Below are positions 26,575 to 33,749 of a DNA stretch of 64,000 nucleotides, one piece after another; position 1 is the first letter of the stretch; every line of letters begins with the position of its first letter. Location: the NCBI RefSeq assembly GCF_016862435.1, contig NZ_BOMY01000001.1, forward strand, positions 205,192 through 269,191. Direction: 5' to 3'. The notes below the pieces were generated by a model. It had not been told where the DNA came from, did no database searches, and worked only from the letters and a program-made list of their open reading frames with translations. Made by a program: the position numbers and the translations under genes. The stretch is from Paractinoplanes tereljensis (GTDB taxonomy: Bacteria; Actinomycetota; Actinomycetes; Mycobacteriales; Micromonosporaceae).

Positions 26575-27779
26575 CGTGGGATCTGCTGCTGGCCGGGGGC
26601 GAGCCGTTCGACGTGGCCGTCCAGGACGGGCTGATCGCGGCCACCGGACCGGACCTCCCCCGCGGCGACGCCCGGACCGTGGTCGACGTCGGCGGGCTGC
26701 TGGTCACGCCGGGGCTGGTCGACCTGCACACGCACGTCGGGCCGGGCTACTGGGGGATCGAACCCGATCCGATCGCCTGGCGCACGGGGGTCACCACCTG
26801 GGTCGACGCCGGGACCGCGGGGGCCTACACGCTCGACGGGCTGCTCCGGAAAAGCTTCGACGTGCGGGTCGCGGGGCTGCTCAACATCTCGGCGGTCGGG
26901 CTCTCCGGGCGCACCGGGGAGAGCCGCGACCTGGCCAACTGCGACGTCGCGCTGGCCATCGACACCGTGCAGCAGCACCGGGACCGGATCGTCGGGATCA
27001 AGGTGCGGATCGACCGGGAAACCGTGGGCGAGCACGGGGTCGCACCCCTGCGGCGGGCCCTGGCCGTGGGCGACGCCTGCGGGGTGCCGGTGATGGCGCA
27101 CGTGGGGGCCGCTCCCCCGGCGGTCGACGAGGTGCTCGAGCTGCTGCGGCCCGGCGACATCGTCACGCACTGCGCCAGCGGGATCGCCTCGCCGGTCGGG
27201 CCGGCCGCCGTCGCGGCCGGGGAGCGCGGGGTGCTGTTCGACCTGGGGCACGGGTCGGGCGGGTTCGCCTTCGACATCCTGGAGCGGCAGCTCGACCTGG
27301 GCCTGCGGCCGCACACGATCTCCACCGATCTGCATGCCCGGTCGGTGCTCGGGCCGGTCTTCGACCTGCCCACCACGATGGCGAAAATGCTGGCGGCGGG
27401 GCTTGCGCTGGCCGAGGTGATCGCGGCGGTCACGGTGCGGCCGGCGGCGGCGCTCGGGCTCGACGCGGGCACTCTCGACGTCGGGAGGCCGGCCGATCTC
27501 GCGATTTTCGCCATCGAACACGGCGAATTCGAGGTGACCGACGCGCACCTGGCGGCCCGCATTTCGCCGATGCGTTTGGTGAACGTGGCCACGTACCGGC
27601 AAGGGCAGCCGCTGCCGGCGCGCCTGCCCGCACCACCGGCGCCGTGGATTCCGCTCACCGGCGCGCAACGCGCGGCCCTGCAACGCCGGGACCGCGACCT
27701 GCGCGCCCTGCTCAACCAACCATTGGTCGGCAAGGACGGTCTGGCCGACCAATTCCCACGAGAAATCAGGAGTGAATGA
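26571..27779 (+). CDS. amidohydrolase-superfamily metallohydrolase (deacetylase/dihydroorotase-like)
   Basis: 402 residues. The first metal site is VDLHTHVGPG (HxH, about residue 50), a possible bridging lysine follows in GIKVRIDRETVG, then MAHVG and VTHCASG give further His, and STDLHARS the last Asp. This pattern fits the deacetylase/dihydroorotase branch of the amidohydrolases, which cleaves C-N bonds in N-acyl amino acids, cyclic amides or similar. Two binuclear zinc ions are likely. Its start overlaps the regulator stop and a RidA gene follows by one base, so a pathway that produces a reactive enamine or imine is plausible (inference). Confidence 0.85.
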   Translation: MTWDLLLAGGEPFDVAVQDGLIAATGPDLPRGDARTVVDVGGLLVTPGLVDLHTHVGPGYWGIEPDPIAWRTGVTTWVDAGTAGAYTLDGLLRKSFDVRVAGLLNISAVGLSGRTGESRDLANCDVALAIDTVQQHRDRIVGIKVRIDRETVGEHGVAPLRRALAVGDACGVPVMAHVGAAPPAVDEVLELLRPGDIVTHCASGIASPVGPAAVAAGERGVLFDLGHGSGGFAFDILERQLDLGLRPHTISTDLHARSVLGPVFDLPTTMAKMLAAGLALAEVIAAVTVRPAAALGLDAGTLDVGRPADLAIFAIEHGEFEVTDAHLAARISPMRLVNVATYRQGQPLPARLPAPPAPWIPLTGAQRAALQRRDRDLRALLNQPLVGKDGLADQFPREIRSE

Positions 27780-27780
27780 C

Positions 27781-28158
27781 ATGCCCAAGCGCGCGATCAT
27801 CACCGACAAGGCAGCCCCGGCCGGCGGCCCCTATTCGCACGCGGTCGTCGCTGGCGACACCATCTACCTGGCCGGAGCCATTCCGGCACTGCCCGACGGC
27901 ACCCGGGTGACCGGCAGTTTCGCCGAGCAGGCGCACGCCGCTTTCCGCAATCTGGCCACCGTTGCCGAGGTCGCCGGCGCGAGCCTCGACGACGCCGTGC
28001 GGGTGGGGGTCTATCTGCGCGACTTCGCCGATTTCGCCGAGCTGAACGAGATCTACGCCCAATACATCAAGGGCGACCACCTTCCGGTACGGACGACGCT
28101 GCCGGTGCCGCTAGTCGGTTTCGACATCGAGATCGACGCCGTCCTTTACGTCGGCTAG
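27781..28158 (+). CDS. RidA/YjgF-family protein
   Basis: 125 residues, a textbook RidA: APAGGPYSHAVVAGDTIYLAG at the N-terminus, VYLRDFADF in the middle and the substrate-binding Arg in PVRTTLPVP (about residue 103), followed by EIDAVLYVG. Because the Arg is present, enamine/imine deaminase activity is likely. ATG 27781 has AGGAG eight bases upstream; an in-frame GTG at 27772 lies inside that Shine-Dalgarno. It is one base beyond the amidohydrolase stop, and its own 3' end overlaps the convergent esterase gene by 48 bases. Confidence 0.9.
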   Translation: MPKRAIITDKAAPAGGPYSHAVVAGDTIYLAGAIPALPDGTRVTGSFAEQAHAAFRNLATVAEVAGASLDDAVRVGVYLRDFADFAELNEIYAQYIKGDHLPVRTTLPVPLVGFDIEIDAVLYVG

Positions 28159-29031
28159 CGCCGCGGCGAAGAAGTCGAGCGATCCCTCCGTTCCGGGAAG
28201 GGAAACCGGTTGGTTCAGGTGACCGTGCGGCGCGCCTTCGGCCAGGAAGAGCGTCGCCGAGTCCAGTTGCCGGGCCAGTAACTCGCCCGACGTGCGCAGA
28301 TCGTCGTACTCGGACAGCAGGATCCAGGCCGGCGGCAAGCCGGTCAGCCGGGCCGCGCCGGGCAGTGCCTCCGGCGGCAGGCAGCTGATCCGGCCCACGT
28401 AGTTGCGGACCATGTCCTCGACCCCGGCCGCGGTGAACCGGGCGACCGGCGGCAGCGCCGCCGACAGCTCGGCCGCCAGTTCCGCGTCCGCGGCCGGGTT
28501 CGGGAAGTGCGCGAACGGATAGGCCAGCAGCAGCGCGTCCGGGACCGGCCGGCCGGCGTCCCGGGCGCGCAGCGTGGCGGCCAGCGCCAGCGCGGCCCCG
28601 GCGCTGGCACCGCCGATCGCCCGCCGCGCCGGCAGGTCGGCCGCGCCGACGAACCAGGTCCAGGCGGCCGACACGTCGTCGAGCGGCACCGGATAGCGCA
28701 CTCCCCCGGTGGCGAGCCGGTAGTCCACCGACACCACGTAGGCCCCGGCCCGGGCGGCGAGCTGCGCGGAGACCCAATCCCCCTCGGGCATCTCGATCGT
28801 CCCGTGCCGGAAGCCGCCGCCGTGCGCCCAGAGCAGGGCCGCGACCGGCGGGCCGGCGGGGCGGTAGGTGCGCAGCCGGATCGGCCCGTGCGGCCCGGGA
28901 ATGCTGATCTCGCCGGTGATCACCCCGGCCGGCGCGGGCGGGCTGACCGGCGGCGCCGGCTCGGGCCCGGTACCGAGGCGAAACCGCTCGAGCGCGGCAA
29001 GACGGTCAGCGTGAAAGCTGTCGAGTGGCAT
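28111..29031 (-). CDS. HSL-family alpha/beta-hydrolase (esterase)
   Basis: 306 residues. The hormone-sensitive-lipase features are present: HGGGFRHG oxyanion motif (about residue 75), nucleophile in GASAGAAL (GxSxG), Asp in SEYDDLRTSG and His in APHGHLN. It should hydrolyse short-chain esters; an acetyl group on a glycan or amino compound would fit the neighbourhood (inference). ATG 29031 has GGAGG four bases upstream. It is divergent from the DUF1961 gene at 29061, so the 29-bp gap must carry both transcription starts or one promoter lies inside a gene. Confidence 0.88.
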   Translation of the reverse strand: MPLDSFHADRLAALERFRLGTGPEPAPPVSPPAPAGVITGEISIPGPHGPIRLRTYRPAGPPVAALLWAHGGGFRHGTIEMPEGDWVSAQLAARAGAYVVSVDYRLATGGVRYPVPLDDVSAAWTWFVGAADLPARRAIGGASAGAALALAATLRARDAGRPVPDALLLAYPFAHFPNPAADAELAAELSAALPPVARFTAAGVEDMVRNYVGRISCLPPEALPGAARLTGLPPAWILLSEYDDLRTSGELLARQLDSATLFLAEGAPHGHLNQPVSLPGTEGSLDFFAAALADVKDGVDLDVETD

Positions 29032-29060
29032 GATCCTCCGCCATTGAAACGTATAGATTG

Positions 29061-29696
29061 ATGTCTATGCACTACCACAATCGCCTCGCTGGAGCCGCCG
29101 ACCTCGCCGACTTCCGGATGGAGGGCGACGGTGCCGTCTCGTTCCCGCGCGGCCGGCTGCGGCTGGAGAGCCTGCGGCCGCCCGAGGACGGGCAGGACGC
29201 CAACGTCGTGCTGTGGTGCCCGGCCGACTTCGGCCCGAACATCGTCGCGACCTGGGACTTCTGGCCGATCCGGGAACCCGGGCTGGCGATCCTCTTCTTC
29301 CACGCGCGCGGTCGCGGCGGCGAGAGCATCTTCGACCTGACCCCGCGCACCGGGCCGTACGAGCAATATCACCACGGCGACCTCAACGCTTACCACGTCT
29401 CCTATTTCCGCCGGAGGTGGCCGTCCGAGCGACAGCTGCACACCTGCAACCTCCGCAAGAGCTACGGCTTCCACCTCGTGGCACAGGGACCCGACCCGCT
29501 TCCGGCGGTGCTCGACGCGCAAGGACCGTACCGGATGCGCCTATCTGTCCATGATGGAGCGATAACGTTCGAGGTCGCGGACCTGCTGACCTTCCGGTGG
29601 ACCGATCCGGAGCCGTTGCCGGGTGGCCGCGTCGGCTTCCGGCAGATGGCGCCCATGATCGGCGAGTACGCCGACCTGCGGATTATCACCCCCTGA
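29061..29696 (+). CDS. DUF1961 (YesU-like) protein
   Basis: 211 residues of the DUF1961 family, a jelly-roll-like beta protein whose best known member is YesU of the Bacillus subtilis rhamnogalacturonan locus. Landmarks are FRMEGDGAVSFPRGRLRLES, GRGGESIFDLTPR, YHHGDLNAYHVSYFRR and LLTFRWTDPEPLPGGRVGFRQM. The activity is unknown; sugar binding is likely. ATG 29061 and 29067 are both possible. No Shine-Dalgarno is seen, and TATAGATT at 29052-29059 could be a -10 box for a nearly leaderless message. It precedes the DUF624 and ABC genes, as in YesU/YesL-type loci. Confidence 0.8.
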   Translation: MSMHYHNRLAGAADLADFRMEGDGAVSFPRGRLRLESLRPPEDGQDANVVLWCPADFGPNIVATWDFWPIREPGLAILFFHARGRGGESIFDLTPRTGPYEQYHHGDLNAYHVSYFRRRWPSERQLHTCNLRKSYGFHLVAQGPDPLPAVLDAQGPYRMRLSVHDGAITFEVADLLTFRWTDPEPLPGGRVGFRQMAPMIGEYADLRIITP

Positions 29697-29726
29697 TCTA
29701 CCTGCCGGAAAGGGGTTTCCGGAGCG

Positions 29727-29755
29727 TTGACTTTGAGACGATTCAAAGTTACGTT
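29727..29755 (+). promoter_or_regulatory. promoter with LacI-type operator before the DUF624/ABC operon
   Basis: TTGACT at 29727-29732 could be a -35 box and TACGTT at 29750-29755 a -10 box, 17 bases apart. In the spacer lies ACTTTGA-GACGAT-TCAAAGT (29730-29749), a 7-bp perfect dyad with a central CG, the shape of LacI/GalR operators. No LacI gene is present in the window, so the repressor must be elsewhere. Confidence 0.65.
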
Positions 29756-29799
29756 CCTCGATACCTGTTAACCCGCCCGTCACAACGGCAGGGGGCGCG

Positions 29800-30396
29800 A
29801 TGACTCCGGCGGCGTGGGCACTACGGCTGTACGAGGCGGCCGACGAGATCTTCTGGGCAATTAGGTTGAGTCTGCTGTGGACAGTGGGGACGCTGGCCGG
29901 TGGAGTGGTTCTCGGGGTCGGCCCGGCCACGCTCGCCGCGTACACCGTCGCTCGCCACCACGCCGCCGGCGAGACCGGATCGTCCTTCGTCCGCGCCTAC
30001 CGGAACGAGTTCCGGCGAGGCTCCGCCCTGGTCCTGCCGATAACCGCCACGGCCATCCTGCTGATCACCAACTATCACTGGCTGGCCGACCGCACCGCCC
30101 GCACCGCCACCCTGGCCGCCCTGGCCTTCCTGGCCGTGATCGCCGCTTACCTGCTGCCCATGGCCGTGCACTACGACCTCCGGACGCCGGCCCTTCTCCC
30201 CAAGGCTTCCCGGTTCGCCCTGCTCCGCATACCCGCATCCGCCCTGCTACTGCTCACCCTGCTCGCGTTCGGCTTCGCGGTCGCCGCGTTCCCGGTGCTG
30301 CTGGTGGTGGCCGTCGGCGGGTGGATCCAGCTGGACACCTGGCTCTGCCTGCGCCTGTTCGCCGAGAACGAGGCGCTTCGAAAGGGGCTCACATGA
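29800..30396 (+). CDS. DUF624 (YesL-like) membrane protein
   Basis: 198 residues with four to five membrane helices, of the DUF624/YesL family. The family is almost always found beside LplABC-type sugar importers in Firmicutes and actinobacteria, and is thought to assist transport or sensing, but its biochemical role is unknown. ATG 29800 follows GGCAGGGGGC. The TGA overlaps the ATG of the lipoprotein gene (ATGA), so it starts the ABC operon. Promoter and LacI-type operator lie just upstream at 29727-29755. Confidence 0.85.
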   Translation: MTPAAWALRLYEAADEIFWAIRLSLLWTVGTLAGGVVLGVGPATLAAYTVARHHAAGETGSSFVRAYRNEFRRGSALVLPITATAILLITNYHWLADRTARTATLAALAFLAVIAAYLLPMAVHYDLRTPALLPKASRFALLRIPASALLLLTLLAFGFAVAAFPVLLVVAVGGWIQLDTWLCLRLFAENEALRKGLT

Positions 30397-31913
30397 AGAA
30401 AAGCCTGGCGGCGTTGGCCGCCCTGACGCTCATAACGGCCGGCTGCGGCGACAGCGGGAGCGAGACGAGCAGCGACACCATCACCGTGATGGCGCCGCTG
30501 TTCGGCACCGCGCCCGACCCGAACGGCGAACTGCAGCAGGCCGTGCAGAAACTGATCGGCAAGAAACTCCAGATCACCTGGGTGCCGAACGCCGACTACA
30601 GCGAGAAGACCAACGTCACCCTGGCCTCCAACAACATGCCGCAGGCCATGGTCATCCAGGGCGACAAGCAGTCGGCCTTCGTGCAGGCCGCGCAGGCGGG
30701 GGCATTCTGGGACCTGACCGGCAAGCTCGACAAGTACCCGAACCTCACCCCGGCCGACCCGACGACCGGCAAGAACGCCACGGTCAACGGCAAGACCTAC
30801 GGCATCTACCGGGTCCGGCCGCTGCTGCGCTCGGCCATCTCGATCCGCAAGGACTGGCTGGAGAAGCTCGGCCTGCAGATGCCGAAAACCGTCGATGACC
30901 TGCAGGCCATCGCCAAGGCCTTCACCGAGCGGGACCCGGACGGCAACGGCAAGAAGGACACGTACGGGCTGATCGTCCCGAAGTGGCCGGGCACCTACGC
31001 CAGCTCCAGCCCGTACGACGTGATCGAGACCTGGTTCGGCGCCCCGAACGGCTGGGGTGAGCGCGGCGGCAAACTCGTCCCCGGGTTCGACACCGAGGAG
31101 TTCGTGACCGCCAACAAGTGGCTCAAGAACTGGGTCGATAACGGCTGGATCAACCCGGACTTCGCCACCCTGGACAGCGCCAACTGGAACAAGCCGTTCG
31201 TGCAGGGCCGCGGCGGCATCATCCTCGACGTCAACGTCCGCTCCGGTGACCTGGTCAAGCTGTTCAAGGAGACCGACCCGAAGAACTTCGACAAGGTCGC
31301 CCTGGCCGGCAACCTGGCCCGCACCGACGGGCAGAAGTTCTCCGCGCCGTTCCCCGGCTACAACGGCATCGTCGCGATTCCCAAGCAGAAGGTGAAGACC
31401 GAGGAGCAGCTCGACCAGGTGCTGCAGGTGCTCGACAAGCTGCAGGCCAAGGAGGGCACGGTCCTGCTCACCAACGGGATCGAAGGGCGCAACTTCAAAC
31501 TCGAGGACGGGTACGCGGCGCCGCTCGACGAGGACAACCCGCAGATCAAGGTGATCAACAACGACGTCGAGAAGGCGTTCATCCAGCTCGGCACCCGGGC
31601 CAGCGTCGGGCTCGGCGCCTACCCGCCGAAGCCGGCCGACGAGCCGTCCCGCAAGCTGGTCGTGCAGCGTAACGAGTTGGCAACCGAGGACCTGAAGACC
31701 GCGGTGCACAACCCGGCGCTCGGTGTCGTCTCGGAGACCTACATCAAGCAGGGCAAGACCCTCGACCTGATCATCCCGGACGCCCGGATCAAGTTCCTGT
31801 CCGGCGACATCACCGAGGAACAGCTGCGGGCCGAGATCAAGCGGTGGTACGCCGAGGGCGGCGACAAGGTCGCCCAGGAGACCAACGATCTCGTGGCGAA
31901 GCTCGGCAAGTAG
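30393..31913 (+). CDS. ABC sugar-binding lipoprotein (LplA/YesO-like)
   Basis: 506 residues. A signal peptide ends in a lipobox (LITAGC, Cys about residue 18), so it is anchored to the outer face of the membrane. The mature protein has the family 1 oligosaccharide-binding fold: VMAPLFGTAPDPN start, many Trp and Asn typical of sugar binding (TWVPNADYS, FPGYNGI), and KDWLEKLGLQMPKTVDDLQAIAKAF. It belongs to the large (~500 residue) LplA/YesO/YtcQ group that captures complex oligosaccharides. It overlaps the DUF624 stop and is followed directly by the two permeases. Confidence 0.93.
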   Translation: MKKSLAALAALTLITAGCGDSGSETSSDTITVMAPLFGTAPDPNGELQQAVQKLIGKKLQITWVPNADYSEKTNVTLASNNMPQAMVIQGDKQSAFVQAAQAGAFWDLTGKLDKYPNLTPADPTTGKNATVNGKTYGIYRVRPLLRSAISIRKDWLEKLGLQMPKTVDDLQAIAKAFTERDPDGNGKKDTYGLIVPKWPGTYASSSPYDVIETWFGAPNGWGERGGKLVPGFDTEEFVTANKWLKNWVDNGWINPDFATLDSANWNKPFVQGRGGIILDVNVRSGDLVKLFKETDPKNFDKVALAGNLARTDGQKFSAPFPGYNGIVAIPKQKVKTEEQLDQVLQVLDKLQAKEGTVLLTNGIEGRNFKLEDGYAAPLDEDNPQIKVINNDVEKAFIQLGTRASVGLGAYPPKPADEPSRKLVVQRNELATEDLKTAVHNPALGVVSETYIKQGKTLDLIIPDARIKFLSGDITEEQLRAEIKRWYAEGGDKVAQETNDLVAKLGK

Positions 31914-32872
31914 TGGCCACCGACCTGGAGAGCCCACCGGTGGCGCCGATCAGTCCGGCGCCACCGGCCGCCAAGGCTCGCCGCATCGCACGGCACGGGT
32001 GGCTCTATCTGATGCTGCTACCCGGCCTGGCCTACTTCCTGATCTTCCGGTACTGGCCGATGTACGGCCTGAGCATCGCGTTCCAGGACTACCTGCCGTT
32101 CCTCGGTTACTCGGACAGCCCGTGGGTCGGGCTCAAGCACTTCGAGGAGCTGTTCACCGGCTCGGACTTCACCCGGCTGATGACCAACACGATGATCCTG
32201 GCGCTGCTCACCGTCGTGTTCGTGTTCCCGGCCCCGATCATCGTGGCGCTGCTGCTCAACGAGCTGCGCCGGCGGACCCTGAAGAACTCGATCCAGTCGA
32301 TCATCTACATCCCGCACTTCCTGTCCTGGACGATCGTGGCGTCGGTGACCTACCTGCTGTTCTCGGCGGATTTCGGGGTCATCGCCGGGTACATCAACGA
32401 CCTCGTCGGCGGGCCGCGCGCCGATTACGTGGCCCAGGAAGCGTGGTTCCGGCCGATCATCGTGCTGCAGCTGCTGTGGAAGCAGACCGGCTGGGGCACG
32501 ATCATCTACCTGGCCGCCCTGGCCGGAGTGGACACCCAGCTGTACGAGGCGGCCCGAGTCGACGGGGCCGGCCGGTGGCGGCAGTTCTGGCACGTCACGC
32601 TGCCCGGCATCCGGCCGGCCATCGTGATCATGGGCATCCTGACCTGCGGGCACCTGCTCGACTCCGGCTTCGAGCAGATCTGGCTGATGACCACCTCGCT
32701 GAACCGGTCGGTGGCCGACGTCTTCGACACCTACGTCTACTACATCGGCATCACCCAGGGCTCGTACAGCTACTCCACCGCGGTCGGCCTGTTCAAGGGC
32801 GTGGTCGGGGTACTGCTCATCTACGGGTCAAATCTGCTCGCCAAACGGTTCGACGAGCGGGGGCTGTTCTGA
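31913..32872 (+). CDS. ABC sugar permease (LplB/YesP-like)
   Basis: 319 residues with six membrane helices. The EAA loop is clear (LYEAARVDGAGRWRQFWHVTL, about residue 215), where the missing ATPase would dock, and FRYWPMYGLSIAFQDY marks the LplB/YtcP group. GTG 31913 overlaps the stop codon of the lipoprotein (TAGTG). It works with the second permease as a heterodimer. No ATP-binding subunit gene exists in the window, so the importer must use an ATPase shared with other transporters, as LplABC and MsmEFG-type systems do. Confidence 0.94.
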   Translation: MATDLESPPVAPISPAPPAAKARRIARHGWLYLMLLPGLAYFLIFRYWPMYGLSIAFQDYLPFLGYSDSPWVGLKHFEELFTGSDFTRLMTNTMILALLTVVFVFPAPIIVALLLNELRRRTLKNSIQSIIYIPHFLSWTIVASVTYLLFSADFGVIAGYINDLVGGPRADYVAQEAWFRPIIVLQLLWKQTGWGTIIYLAALAGVDTQLYEAARVDGAGRWRQFWHVTLPGIRPAIVIMGILTCGHLLDSGFEQIWLMTTSLNRSVADVFDTYVYYIGITQGSYSYSTAVGLFKGVVGVLLIYGSNLLAKRFDERGLF

Positions 32873-33747
32873 TGGCCCGGGACGAGTCGGTCGGCGGCCG
32901 CGTGTTCGACGTACTCAATGCCGTTTTGCTGTTGGGTTTGGCTTTGATCACGTTGTTGCCGTTGCTCTATGTGGCGGCCGGATCGTTCGCCTCCGAGGGC
33001 GAGATCGCCGCCCGGCCGTTCTTCCTGTGGCCGAAGCACATCGTCACCGACACCTACGACTACATCTTCGGTACCGGGGTGTTCGTCCGCGCGCTGGCCA
33101 CCACCGTCGGGGTCACCCTGGTCGGCACCGCGGTCCAGGTCGGGCTGACCCTGACGATGGCCTATCCGCTGTCCAAGCGGCAGCTGCCGGGCCGGGCCCT
33201 GGTGCTCAACCTGGTGATCTTCACGCTGGTGTTCAGCGGCGGGATGATCCCGACCTACCTGGTGGTGCGCAATCTCGGGCTGCTCGACAGTTACTGGGCG
33301 CTGATCCTCCCGCTGGCGATCAACCCGTTCTACCTGATCATCGTGAAGACGTTCTTCCAGCAGCTGCCGGAGGCCCTGGAAGAGGCCGCGATGATCGACG
33401 GCTGCACCGAGCTCGGCGTCTTCCGGCGGATCGTGCTGCCGCTGTCCAAGCCGATCATCGCGACGTTCTCGCTGTTCTACGCGGTCGGCATCTGGAACGA
33501 CTACATGTCCCCGCTGCTCTACATCAACGACAGCCAGAAGTGGACCCTCCAGGTGCTCGTCCGCCAGCTCACCGCGCCCAACGCGGACTCGGCGAACGTG
33601 GTGCAGCAGCTGGACTCCACCATCTTCCCCGAGCAGGGCCTGAAGTTCGCGATCATCGTGATCGCCACGCTGCCGATCCTGCTGGTCTACCCCTTCCTGC
33701 AGAAGCATTTCGCGAAGGGCGTCCTGATCGGATCCGTCAAGGAGTAA
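32872..33747 (+). CDS. ABC sugar permease (LplC/YesQ-like)
   Basis: 291 residues with six membrane helices and an EAA loop (LEEAAMIDGCTELGVFRRIVL). LSKRQLPGR, FSGGMIPTYLVVRNLGLLDSY and WNDYMSPLLYI are typical of the LplC/YesQ/YtcP second permease. ATG 32872 overlaps the stop of the first permease by one base (TGATG). It pairs with the first permease to import the oligosaccharide delivered by the lipoprotein, and is followed two bases later by the YetA-like gene. Confidence 0.94.
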   Translation: MARDESVGGRVFDVLNAVLLLGLALITLLPLLYVAAGSFASEGEIAARPFFLWPKHIVTDTYDYIFGTGVFVRALATTVGVTLVGTAVQVGLTLTMAYPLSKRQLPGRALVLNLVIFTLVFSGGMIPTYLVVRNLGLLDSYWALILPLAINPFYLIIVKTFFQQLPEALEEAAMIDGCTELGVFRRIVLPLSKPIIATFSLFYAVGIWNDYMSPLLYINDSQKWTLQVLVRQLTAPNADSANVVQQLDSTIFPEQGLKFAIIVIATLPILLVYPFLQKHFAKGVLIGSVKE

Positions 33748-33749
33748 CC

